5,260 nt of DNA from Haloferacaceae archaeon PL-Br10_E2g29 (GCA_001563965.1 LKMS01000124.1:1-5260), one strand, 5' to 3'. Counted from the first letter of the stretch, positions 1 through 5,260 are shown. Numbers and translations: made by a program. Notes: generated by a model from the sequence alone, not told the origin.

Positions 1-1164
1 GACAAACCGCTCGGCGAAAATCTCCGCGCCGTTGGCGATCAGTTCGGCGGACTGCAGGAGGTTGTGCGCGAGCACGGGCTTGTAGAGATTGAGATCGAGT
101 TGGCCGCCCGACGCACCCGCCGCGACCGCCGCGTCGTTGCCGACGACCTGCGTGTGCAGTTGGTTGACCGCCTCGGCGACGACCGGATTGATTTTGCCAG
201 GCATGATCGAACTGCCGGGCTGGTTTTCTGGTTGTTCGATCTCGCCGAGGCCGTTGCGCGGGCCCGACGCGAGCAGGCGGAGATCGTTGGCAATCTTGGT
301 CAGACTGCCGGCGACCGTCCGCAGCGCGCCGTGGGCCTCGGCCATCGCGTCGTGGGCGGCTTGCGCCTCGAAGTGATTGTCGGCCTCGCGAAACGGCAGT
401 CCCGTCTCGTCAGCGATGTACTCGGCCGCGCGCTCGGGAAACTCGGGATGCGTGTTGAGCCCGGTCCCGACCGCGGTGCCGCCAAGCGCGAGTTCGGCGA
501 GACTGCCTTGGGCGCGCTCGACGCGGCCGATTCCCTTCTCGATCTGGGTGCGGTAGCCGCCGAACTCCTGGCCGAGTCGAACCGGCGTGGCGTCCTGCAG
601 GTGCGTTCGGCCGGTTTTGACGACCCCGTCGAAGGCGACCTCCTTTTCGGCGAGGCTATCGCGAAGCGTTTCGAGCGCAGGAACGACGTCCTTTGCGAGT
701 GCTTCGAGCGACGCGACGTGCATCGCGGTCGGGATCACGTCGTTGCTCGACTGGCCGTAGTTGACGTGGTCGTTGGGATGAACGACGCGGTCTCCGATCT
801 CGTGGCCCAGAATCTCCGCGGCGCGGTTGGCGATCACCTCGTTTGCATTCATGTTCGAGGAGGTTCCCGAGCCGGTCTGAAACACGTCGACCGGGAACTG
901 ATCGTCGAGCTCGCCGGCGATCACTTCATCGGCCGCCTCGATCACGGCGTCGGCAACGTCGTCATCGAGCAGTCCGAGGTCGCGGTTGGCCTGGGCCGCG
1001 CCCGTTTTGACGACCCCGAGCGCTCGAATGAACCGCCGCCCGAAGCTGATTCCCGAAATGGGGAAGTTCTCGATCGCCCGCTGGGTCTGTGCGCCCCAGT
1101 AGGCGTTAGCTGGAACTTGCATCTCGCCGAGGCTGTCGGATTCCGTCCGGAACTCGTCTGACAT
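1..1164 (-). CDS. fumC: Class II fumarate hydratase, C-terminus cut by window edge
   Basis: Cytosolic TCA-cycle enzyme that reversibly hydrates fumarate to L-malate; class II enzymes are homotetramers that need no Fe-S cluster. Reading the minus strand from the ATG at 1164-1162 gives 388 uninterrupted codons to the edge. Family landmarks appear in order: VPANAYWGAQTQR (17-29), TGSGTSSNMN (97-106), HPNDHVN (129-135), GQSSNDVIPTAM (137-148), GRTHLQDATP (185-194) with the active-site His at 188, ELALGGTAVGTGLNTHPE (224-241), and the superfamily signature GSSIMPGKIN (317-326) with catalytic-loop Ser318. From memory of E. coli FumC (467 aa), His188 and Ser318 fall at the same residue numbers, so the start is well supported and about 80 C-terminal residues lie beyond base 1. 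The GSSIMPGKIN context and HPND site favour fumarase over aspartase or argininosuccinate lyase. It lies downstream of bolA on the same strand but has its own TATA-like element. Confidence 0.97.
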   Translation of the reverse strand, partial: MSDEFRTESDSLGEMQVPANAYWGAQTQRAIENFPISGISFGRRFIRALGVVKTGAAQANRDLGLLDDDVADAVIEAADEVIAGELDDQFPVDVFQTGSGTSSNMNANEVIANRAAEILGHEIGDRVVHPNDHVNYGQSSNDVIPTAMHVASLEALAKDVVPALETLRDSLAEKEVAFDGVVKTGRTHLQDATPVRLGQEFGGYRTQIEKGIGRVERAQGSLAELALGGTAVGTGLNTHPEFPERAAEYIADETGLPFREADNHFEAQAAHDAMAEAHGALRTVAGSLTKIANDLRLLASGPRNGLGEIEQPENQPGSSIMPGKINPVVAEAVNQLHTQVVGNDAAVAAGASGGQLDLNLYKPVLAHNLLQSAELIANGAEIFAERFV

Positions 1165-1189
1165 GGCTCGGCAAACGAGCGAATAGGGC

Positions 1190-1197
1190 CTAAAAGC
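1190..1197 (-). promoter_or_regulatory. TATA-like promoter element of fumC
   Basis: On the minus strand the AT-rich motif GCTTTTAG sits about 27 bp before the fumC ATG in otherwise GC-rich DNA. There is no Shine-Dalgarno-like GGAGG between it and the start. In haloarchaea this spacing puts transcription initiation at or within a few bases of the ATG, so a leaderless mRNA is inferred. It also suggests that fumC is transcribed independently of the bolA gene upstream. Confidence 0.55.
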
Positions 1198-1245
1198 TCT
1201 GATCGACGACCGCGTAGTGGCCACACCGATTGCCGGCTTCAGATT

Positions 1246-1261
1246 CCGTCGACATCGACGG
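1246..1261. repeat. Short perfect inverted repeat after bolA (possible hairpin)
   Basis: CCGTCG-ACAT-CGACGG can form a 6-bp stem with a 4-base loop, starting 7 bases after the bolA stop codon. No T-tract follows on the minus strand, so it does not look like a typical archaeal T-rich terminator. It could be an RNA 3' end structure, or chance, since CGACG-type words are very common in this GC-rich DNA. It lies in the 103-bp bolA-fumC gap, which otherwise holds only the fumC promoter. Confidence 0.25.
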
Positions 1262-1267
1262 CCGCAG

Positions 1268-1534
1268 TCAGTCGTCGCCGTGTTCGGCGTACGCCTCGGG
1301 GGTGTACGTTTGGAGTTCGATCGCGTGAATGTCGGTCGTCATCGCCTCGCCGAGCGCGTCGTAGACGAGTTGGTGTTGGGCGACGAGGCGCTTGCCCGCG
1401 AAGGCGGGCGAGACGACGACCGCCGCAAAGTGGGCGTCCTCGAAGTTCTGATCGACCGATCGCGGCGTGGTGACGGTCGCCTCACAGTCCTCGATTGCGG
1501 CTTCGATCGTGGCTTCGATCTCGGCTGGGTGCAT
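1268..1534 (-). CDS. bolA: BolA family protein
   Basis: This 88-residue protein has the single-domain length of the BolA family, whose members are usually partners of monothiol glutaredoxins in [2Fe-2S] handling or redox regulation. The fold's landmarks are visible: an N-terminal helix (3-17), DAHFAAVVVSPAF (33-45), matching the family's SHF-x-VVVS strand, then AGKRLVAQHQLVYDAL (46-61), the helix-turn-helix-like core with the conserved His54, and IHAIELQTYTPEAY (69-82), matching the family's IHAL-x-I-x-TP-x-EW ending. The loop before DAHF is short and has no Cys or His, the residues that serve as cluster ligand in canonical BolA loops; in this respect it resembles the IbaG-like type. The ATG at 1534 is preceded by a TATA-like T-run at leaderless spacing. 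It is divergent from the unrecognised gene at 1600 and upstream of fumC. The family call is firm; the cellular role is inferred. Confidence 0.92.
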   Translation of the reverse strand: MHPAEIEATIEAAIEDCEATVTTPRSVDQNFEDAHFAAVVVSPAFAGKRLVAQHQLVYDALGEAMTTDIHAIELQTYTPEAYAEHGDD

Positions 1535-1557
1535 ACCGGCTAGCGGTGTTCGAGCGG

Positions 1558-1564
1558 CAAAAAC
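1558..1564 (-). promoter_or_regulatory. TATA-like promoter element of bolA
   Basis: On the minus strand a run of five T (1563-1559) lies 25-29 bp before the bolA ATG, the usual distance for a haloarchaeal TATA box of a leaderless transcript. No Shine-Dalgarno motif precedes the start. It lies about 10 bp from the element of the opposing gene, so the two promoters are nearly back to back. Confidence 0.45.
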
Positions 1565-1571
1565 GCGAGGA

Positions 1572-1578
1572 CTTTACT
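1572..1578 (+). promoter_or_regulatory. TATA-like promoter element of the divergent gene at 1600
   Basis: The motif CTTTACT is centred about 25 bp before the GTG at 1600, matching leaderless haloarchaeal spacing. With the in-frame stop at 1585-1587 it supports GTG as the real start. It shares the 65-bp intergenic region with the bolA promoter on the opposite strand. Confidence 0.45.
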
Positions 1579-1599
1579 CGGCGCTGACGTTCGTCCGCC

Positions 1600-2037
1600 G
1601 TGGATCCATCCGCGCGTATCGAACAACGACTCCGCAACGAGCACCAGCCGGTGCTGTCGACGATTGTCGATGCTGCGGATGCAACGGCCGCCGGATTTGA
1701 GACGCAGCATGCGGGACAGCCGGCAACAACACACGGCGATCGAATAACCGAGCCGCTTCGCCAACTGCTCACGCGAACCGGCGCGTTGGCTGCGTGTCCG
1801 GCGGTGCTGGCTGATCTCGTGGCGGCGACGGGCGAGTCGCTACCGGCGCCACCTGTCGCCGCCCCGCCGTACGTCGTCGTCGCCTCCAGCGGCCCAATTT
1901 TGCGGGCAACGCTCCCGCAGGGCCGACTCGTGGTGTTGGTTCGGGTGTTCGAGGCGCAGCACACCGCCGACGGCGTGCGATACGTCCGAACCGACCATCC
2001 GCCCGGCGAGCCGCCGATTCGCGTCGAGTTTCGCTGA
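1600..2037 (+). CDS. Uncharacterised 145-aa haloarchaeal protein
   Basis: I do not recognise the family. The reading frame starts at GTG 1600; an in-frame TGA at 1585-1587 rules out an upstream start, and a TATA-like element lies at the right distance. The N-terminal half (1-80) reads as amphipathic helices with a Pro/Thr-rich stretch near 40-50. An APP-rich linker (82-90) leads to a C-terminal half that looks beta-rich: YVVVASSGPILRATL (91-105), GRLVVLVRVFEA (108-119) and GVRYVR (125-130). There is no signal peptide, membrane segment or metal-binding motif, and only one Cys (66). It contains no lysine and about 15 acidic against 13 Arg residues, so it is less acidic than its neighbours. Codon use still favours G/C at third positions, and the overlapping minus-strand frame shows no family motifs, so I consider this frame coding. 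Function unknown; divergence from bolA hints at, but does not prove, a link. Confidence 0.75.
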   Translation: MDPSARIEQRLRNEHQPVLSTIVDAADATAAGFETQHAGQPATTHGDRITEPLRQLLTRTGALAACPAVLADLVAATGESLPAPPVAAPPYVVVASSGPILRATLPQGRLVVLVRVFEAQHTADGVRYVRTDHPPGEPPIRVEFR

Positions 2038-2039
2038 GA

Positions 2040-2078
2040 CGCGGTGTCGACGCCGCGGGCAGCCCCGATGGCCGCTGC
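2040..2078 (+). other. Two tandem hairpin-forming inverted repeats after the 145-aa gene
   Basis: CGCGGTG-TCGA-CGCCGCG (2040-2057) forms a 7-bp stem including one G-U pair, starting 3 bases after the stop codon. It is followed by GCAGC (2059-2063) pairing with GCTGC (2074-2078), with a further CC/GG pairing inside. No T-tract follows. The pair may shape the 3' end of the upstream mRNA or be a by-product of high GC. The rest of the 113-bp gap up to lysA shows only a weak promoter-like AT patch near 2121. Confidence 0.3.
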
Positions 2079-2117
2079 GGGCGACATCAACGGCCGCCGT
2101 CGGCGACCCCAACCAAC

Positions 2118-2127
2118 ACATTGATTC
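2118..2127 (+). promoter_or_regulatory. Weak TATA-like patch before lysA
   Basis: ACATTGATT is the only AT-rich patch upstream of the lysA ATG and is centred about 28 bp before it. It is a poor match to a TATA box, but the placement is right and no Shine-Dalgarno motif precedes the ATG. Transcription of lysA by read-through from the gene at 1600 is an alternative. Confidence 0.25.
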
Positions 2128-2150
2128 GCCGAGCGGCCCCACATCGGACA

Positions 2151-3386
2151 ATGAGCAACGTCGAAATCGCCGACTCGCCGGCCGTCCGCCGGCTCGCCGA
2201 CTGGGATCACGCCCAGCTTCGCGAACTCGCCGAGGAGTACGGCACGCCGCTGTATGTGACCGATCTCGACCGCGTGGGGGCCAACTACCGCCGGTTTGCG
2301 GCCGCCTTTCCCGACGCCCACGTGATGTACGCCGCCAAAGCCCACACCGGACAGTCCGTCCTCCGCGCGCTGCTCGCGGCGGGCGCGGACATCGAGTGTG
2401 CGGCGTGGGGCGAACTCCAGCGCGCGATCGACGCCGGTGCCGACCCCAACACGCTGCAGTACACCGCGGTCAACCCGCCGGCGCACGATCTCGACTACGC
2501 TGTCGACCTCGCGAGCGACGCCCCCGGCCTCACGATCACGATCGGCGCAACCGACACGCTTGATCGACTCGCCGAACGCGGCTACGACGGGCGGATCGCG
2601 ATTCGGATCAACCCCGGAATCGGTACCGGCCACCACGAGAAGGTCGCCACCGGCAACGACGCGAAGTTCGGCATTCCGTACGAACAGGTGCCCGAAGTCG
2701 CCGACCGCGTTCGCGACGAGTTCGACCTCGTTGGGCTGCACTCACACGCCGGCAGCGGCGTCCTCACCGACGACCTCCCCGACCACTGCCGAGCAATCGA
2801 GCGCGTTGGCGAGATGGCTCGTCGCGTTGGCGGGCTCGAGTTCGTCGACATCGGCGGCGGCTTCGGCGTCCCCTACCGCGAGGACGAGCCACCGCTTGAT
2901 CTCGAACAAACGGCCCGGATGGTTCGCGACGCCGTCGGCGACATCGACGCCCAACTCACACTCGAACCGGGGCGGTACATCGTCGCCGACGCGGGGCTGA
3001 TTCTCACCCGCGTGAACACGATCAAACCAACGCCAACGGCAACCGTCGTCGGCGTCGACGCCAGCCTCGCGACGCTGATTCGCCCCGCGATGTTCGGCTC
3101 ATACCACCCCGTGCGGAACGTGACCGCCCCCGACCGTGAGCCGATTCCCGCAACCGTCGGTGGCCCGGTCTGTACGAGCGCCGACGTGTTTACGACCGAC
3201 CGACCGATTGCTCGCCCCGAGCGGCGCGACATTCTCGCGATCGGCAACGCCGGCTCGTATGGCTACGAACTCGCCAGCCAATTTCACTCCCAGCCGCGCC
3301 CTGCGGAAGTCGCGCTCGAATCGGGCGACGAGCGAGTCGTCCGCCGCCGCGAAACGCTCGATGACGTGACGCGAGTCGAACAGTGA
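2151..3386 (+). CDS. lysA: Diaminopimelate decarboxylase family protein (PLP, fold type III)
   Basis: LysA decarboxylates meso-diaminopimelate to L-lysine. The 411-aa length fits the family. An alanine-racemase-like barrel comes first: TPLYVTD (32-38), the PLP Schiff-base lysine in YAAKAHT (Lys63), the cofactor-stacking His in HAGSG (199-203), the phosphate loop GGGFG (235-239) and EPGRY (272-276), whose Glu pairs with the PLP ring nitrogen in this fold. The C-terminal beta domain gives RPAMFGSYH (311-319), GPVCTSAD (338-345) with catalytic Cys341, and GSYGYELAS (368-376) with the phosphate-contacting Tyr370. Oddities: the usual Cys-Glu-Ser is Cys-Thr-Ser, and the usual YN-x-RP region reads FHSQPRP (378-384). 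ATG 2151 is preferred over the in-frame TTG at 2121, because homologous sequence begins after it. The gene overlaps the following M20 gene by 4 bases. The DAP assignment rests on family and neighbour; the substituted specificity position leaves another amino-acid substrate possible. Confidence 0.9.
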   Translation: MSNVEIADSPAVRRLADWDHAQLRELAEEYGTPLYVTDLDRVGANYRRFAAAFPDAHVMYAAKAHTGQSVLRALLAAGADIECAAWGELQRAIDAGADPNTLQYTAVNPPAHDLDYAVDLASDAPGLTITIGATDTLDRLAERGYDGRIAIRINPGIGTGHHEKVATGNDAKFGIPYEQVPEVADRVRDEFDLVGLHSHAGSGVLTDDLPDHCRAIERVGEMARRVGGLEFVDIGGGFGVPYREDEPPLDLEQTARMVRDAVGDIDAQLTLEPGRYIVADAGLILTRVNTIKPTPTATVVGVDASLATLIRPAMFGSYHPVRNVTAPDREPIPATVGGPVCTSADVFTTDRPIARPERRDILAIGNAGSYGYELASQFHSQPRPAEVALESGDERVVRRRETLDDVTRVEQ

Positions 3387-4519
3387 GCAGCGAGGAGCCC
3401 ACCACGGCTCGACCGGAAGCGTTCGAGCTCGAACCGTTTCACGCGGCGGCCGTCGAGACGCCGTCACACGAAACCGTCGAGGCGATGCGGACGCTCCTCG
3501 TCGACACGCTCACCGACCGAGGATTTTCACCCCGCGTTGACGACGCGGGAACCGTCGTCGTCAGCCGCGGTGCGGCCGATCCGGCATCCCCCCATCTCGT
3601 ACTCAACACCCACCTCGACACGGTCGCCCCGCACGTGCCCTACGAGCGCGAAGGCGATGTCGTCCGCGGACGGGGAGCCTGTGACGCCAAAGGCCCGCTG
3701 GCCGCGTTGCTCACGGCGTTTCTCCGTGTCGACCCCGGCGACGGCAAACTAACACTTGCAGTGACGCCCGATGAAGAGACGACCCAGAGCGGCGCGGGCA
3801 CGCTGGCACCGACCCTGTCGGCCGACGGCTACATTGTCGGCGAGCCCACCGGCCTCGACGTCTGTATCGCCGCCCGCGGCCAGTGCGAGGCGACGATCAC
3901 CGTTTCGGGCCCCGGCGGCCACGCCGCAGGCGTCGCAGACGACGCCAACCCGGTGTACGGCGTTGGCGACGTGTTGGCCGCGCTGGCCGCGTACGACGAC
4001 CGTGTTGGAACCGGCTCGGACGCGCGGCTTGGCGAGCCAAAGCTCACGCCAACGGTGCTGCACGGCGGCAAGGCGACAAACCGGGTGCCTGAAACCGTGA
4101 CGCTCACCGTTGATCGACGAAGCGTCCCGCCCGAGACGAGCGACTCGTTCGAAGAGTCGCTACAGGAGTATCTCGAATCGCACATTCGAGATCCGCTGTC
4201 GGTTGCGGTCGAGCTCATCCGCCCGGACACGCCGTTTCCCGATGCGTTTGTTACCGACGCCGACGCACCGCTGGTGCGGGCGCTGCAGACCGCAAGCGGC
4301 GGCGAGGTTCGGGCGTTTGAGGCAGCGACGGAAGCCTCGTACTTCGCAGCCGACGCGCCAACGGTCGTGTTCGGGCCGGGCGTCCTCACCGACGACGAGG
4401 GTGCGGTCGCACACGCCACACGTGAGTATGTCGCCGTGGCCGACCTCCACGCTGCGGCCGACGCGGTCGAAACCGCACTCGGGACGCTCTTCGAGACCAA
4501 CAGCGAAACCGACAGCTAA
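3383..4519 (+). CDS. dapE: M20 family zinc deacylase, probable succinyl-diaminopimelate desuccinylase
   Basis: Probable cytosolic dinuclear-zinc enzyme that hydrolyses N-succinyl-LL-DAP to LL-DAP and succinate, upstream of LysA in lysine synthesis. The 378-aa length is typical of M20. In order: LNTHLDTVAPH (74-84) with zinc ligand His77 and Asp79; RGRGACDAKGPLAALL (95-110) with bridging Asp101; TPDEET (128-133) with general base Glu131 and ligand Glu132; GEPTGLD (153-159) with zinc ligand Glu154. The dimerisation domain follows, with GPGGHAAG (176-183), LHGGKATNRVPE (226-237) and Arg245; last comes EASYFA (317-322) and AHATREYV (343-350) with ligand His344. All expected metal residues are present, so it should be active. 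The GTG start overlaps the lysA TGA (GTGA, 3383-3386) and has no Shine-Dalgarno motif, which points to translational coupling. M20 substrates are hard to tell from sequence: an ArgE/LysK-like deacetylase is the main alternative, and the DAP role is inferred from lysA. Confidence 0.88.
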   Translation: MSSEEPTTARPEAFELEPFHAAAVETPSHETVEAMRTLLVDTLTDRGFSPRVDDAGTVVVSRGAADPASPHLVLNTHLDTVAPHVPYEREGDVVRGRGACDAKGPLAALLTAFLRVDPGDGKLTLAVTPDEETTQSGAGTLAPTLSADGYIVGEPTGLDVCIAARGQCEATITVSGPGGHAAGVADDANPVYGVGDVLAALAAYDDRVGTGSDARLGEPKLTPTVLHGGKATNRVPETVTLTVDRRSVPPETSDSFEESLQEYLESHIRDPLSVAVELIRPDTPFPDAFVTDADAPLVRALQTASGGEVRAFEAATEASYFAADAPTVVFGPGVLTDDEGAVAHATREYVAVADLHAAADAVETALGTLFETNSETDS

Positions 4520-4549
4520 TCCGAGCGGTCGGCGGTCGCTGAGACCATC

Positions 4550-4558
4550 ATTATTTAC
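4550..4558 (+). promoter_or_regulatory. TATA-like promoter element of the Bat-like regulator gene
   Basis: ATTATTTAC is the clearest AT-rich box in the window, centred about 30 bp before the ATG at 4584 within a 64-bp intergenic gap. The spacing implies a transcript with a leader of only a few bases, and no Shine-Dalgarno motif is present. It separates this gene transcriptionally from the lysA-dapE pair. Confidence 0.6.
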
Positions 4559-4583
4559 GACATGCATCCGTTATCGAATCGTA

Positions 4584-5260
4584 ATGTCGACGTACCGCGT
4601 TCTCCTCGTGGATCCGCCCGCCGCGCTCGCCGGGCGGGAGTCGCTCGATTCGACCACGACAGGAACACGGCTGGTTCTGACGGTCGAGCCGACGGTTGAC
4701 GCAGCGCTCGATTCGCATGACAGCGACCCCGCCGACGGCGTTGTCATCGGCGAGACGGGCAGTGGCGACAGCGACGGCAACGACAACAGCGTCGACAGTG
4801 TCGACACCACCACACGGGCGGCCGTCGAGACGATTCGGGCGGCCGACGAGTCGCTGTCGATCATCGTGTTTGGGGCCGAGCCCGGAAACGGGCTCGACGC
4901 GTTGTTGACTGCGGGCGCGACCGACTACGTGCACGCCGACACGGCGGACGCGATCGATCTGTTGGCGCATCGAATTGAGCGAGCCATCGAGTGTTCATCC
5001 CCCGTGGGCGGCCGACAGCCACACAGCCAGTCGACTGCAGCGCTCGCAACGCTGTACGAGACGACGAATCAAGCGGATCTCTCGTTTGCCGAGAAACTGG
5101 ATTCGATGCTCGAAATCGGGACTCGAGAGCTGGGGTATCCGATCGCCTATCTCACCCGCATCGAAAACGAGATGGTCGAAATACGCTCTGTGGTTGGCGA
5201 CCACGAGCTGCTCGAACGCGGGCTGGCGACGCCACTGGCCGACAGCTACTGTCAGTTTAC
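4584..5260 (+). CDS. Bat-like sensor/regulator (degenerate receiver + GAF), 3' end cut by window edge
   Basis: The first 225 codons are present. Residues 4-10 (YRVLLVD) and 92-117 (SIIVFGAEP, then LLTAGATDYV) follow the strand-helix pattern of a response-regulator receiver, ending in a helix (123-136) like receiver helix 5. The phosphoacceptor strand reads DGVVIGET (51-58) with no Asp at its end, the first strand has one Asp rather than an acidic pair, and the conserved Lys after the fifth strand is absent, so ordinary phosphorylation is unlikely. Residues 59-74 are a Gly/Ser/Asp/Asn insertion. After a linker (137-160), residues 167-225 match the start of the GAF domain of haloarchaeal bacterio-opsin-activator-like proteins: ELGYPIAYLTRIE (182-194), VVGDHELLERG (203-213), TPLADSYCQF (216-225). 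In that family GAF is usually followed by PAS and/or a HTH_10 DNA-binding domain; here the rest is off the edge, so either a transcription regulator or a sensor kinase is possible. The TATA box supports ATG 4584. Confidence 0.8.
   Translation, partial: MSTYRVLLVDPPAALAGRESLDSTTTGTRLVLTVEPTVDAALDSHDSDPADGVVIGETGSGDSDGNDNSVDSVDTTTRAAVETIRAADESLSIIVFGAEPGNGLDALLTAGATDYVHADTADAIDLLAHRIERAIECSSPVGGRQPHSQSTAALATLYETTNQADLSFAEKLDSMLEIGTRELGYPIAYLTRIENEMVEIRSVVGDHELLERGLATPLADSYCQF
4758..4805 (+). repeat. Low-complexity GAC/AGC/GGC tract encoding an acidic insertion
   Basis: Sixteen codons, mostly GAC, AGC, GGC and AAC, encode a Gly/Ser/Asp/Asn run (residues 59-74 of the Bat-like protein). GGCGACAGCGAC- and GTCGACAGTGTCGAC-type words recur, suggesting growth by local duplication. 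In the protein it falls just after the third strand of the receiver-like domain, where the phosphorylation-site loop would be. Confidence 0.6.

Noticed and set aside
64..1161. A 365-codon open frame on the plus strand opposite fumC
   Set aside because: The minus strand here encodes an unmistakable fumarase. The plus frame has no family motifs and is the usual long antisense shadow of a high-GC gene with G/C third positions.
2121..2150. TTG at 2121 as the start of lysA, adding 10 residues
   Set aside because: The extra residues (MIRRAAPHRT) are basic and unlike LysA N-termini, and the TTG lies inside the only TATA-like patch. The ATG at 2151 fits leaderless spacing.
1482..2741. A 419-codon open frame on the minus strand spanning the 145-aa gene and the start of lysA
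   Set aside because: It runs antisense to clear LysA motifs, crosses the divergent promoter region and bolA's 5' end, and its sequence is low-complexity Arg/Ser/Gly/Val-rich with no recognisable domain.
3829..4500. A 223-codon minus-strand open frame opposite dapE
   Set aside because: Ser/Thr/Ala-rich composition with no domain, antisense to the M20 catalytic motifs; a compositional shadow.
4520..4545. GCGGTCGGCGGTCGC after dapE as a terminator
   Set aside because: It is a short direct repeat rather than a good inverted repeat, and any stem (AGCG/CGCT) is only 4 bp.
4558..4589. Inverted repeat CGACAT ... ATGTCG around the Bat-like gene start, as a possible operator
   Set aside because: Only 6 bp per arm with a 20-bp spacer, and the right arm is the start codon plus a common TCG codon; expected by chance in this sequence.
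1..5260. CRISPR arrays, transposons, integration sites, tRNA or rRNA genes
   Set aside because: No regularly spaced repeats, terminal inverted repeats with a transposase, cloverleaf sequences or rRNA-like stretches were seen on either strand by eye.

Overview
The window looks like chromosomal DNA from a haloarchaeon (class Halobacteria). It is GC-rich with strong G/C preference at third codon positions. Most of the proteins are rich in Asp/Glu and poor in Lys. Promoters are archaeal TATA-like elements about 25-30 bp before start codons with no Shine-Dalgarno sequence, the pattern of leaderless transcripts. The genus cannot be fixed from this sequence.

Layout: (1) 1-1164, minus strand, class II fumarase (fumC), cut by the left edge so that about 80 C-terminal residues are missing. 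(2) 1268-1534, minus strand, a small BolA-family protein. (3) 1600-2037, plus strand, a 145-residue protein I do not recognise, divergent from bolA across a 65-bp gap that holds a TATA-like element for each direction. (4) 2151-3386, plus strand, a fold-type III PLP decarboxylase of the diaminopimelate decarboxylase (LysA) family. (5) 3383-4519, plus strand, an M20 zinc deacylase of the DapE/ArgE type whose start overlaps the lysA stop by 4 bases. (6) 4584-5260, plus strand, the N-terminal part of a sensor/regulator with a degenerate receiver-like domain and a GAF domain of the haloarchaeal bacterio-opsin-activator (Bat) type, cut by the right edge. No intergenic stretch exceeds 113 bases.

How the genes work together: lysA and the M20 gene form a translationally coupled pair that most simply serves the late steps of succinylated-DAP lysine biosynthesis (desuccinylation, then decarboxylation of meso-DAP). 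Archaea have no DAP-containing murein, so the end product would be lysine. Fumarase is a TCA-cycle enzyme, and BolA is usually tied to Fe-S or thiol homeostasis. The last gene is an independent regulatory unit with its own promoter.

No CRISPR array, mobile element, tRNA or rRNA was seen, and nothing in the window is clearly an undescribed system. The points most worth a second look are: the LysA-family enzyme, where the Glu that normally follows the catalytic Cys is Thr and a normally conserved C-terminal motif is altered; the Bat-like protein, whose receiver domain has lost its phosphoacceptor and carries an acidic insertion there; and the unrecognised lysine-free 145-residue protein sharing a compact divergent promoter with bolA.
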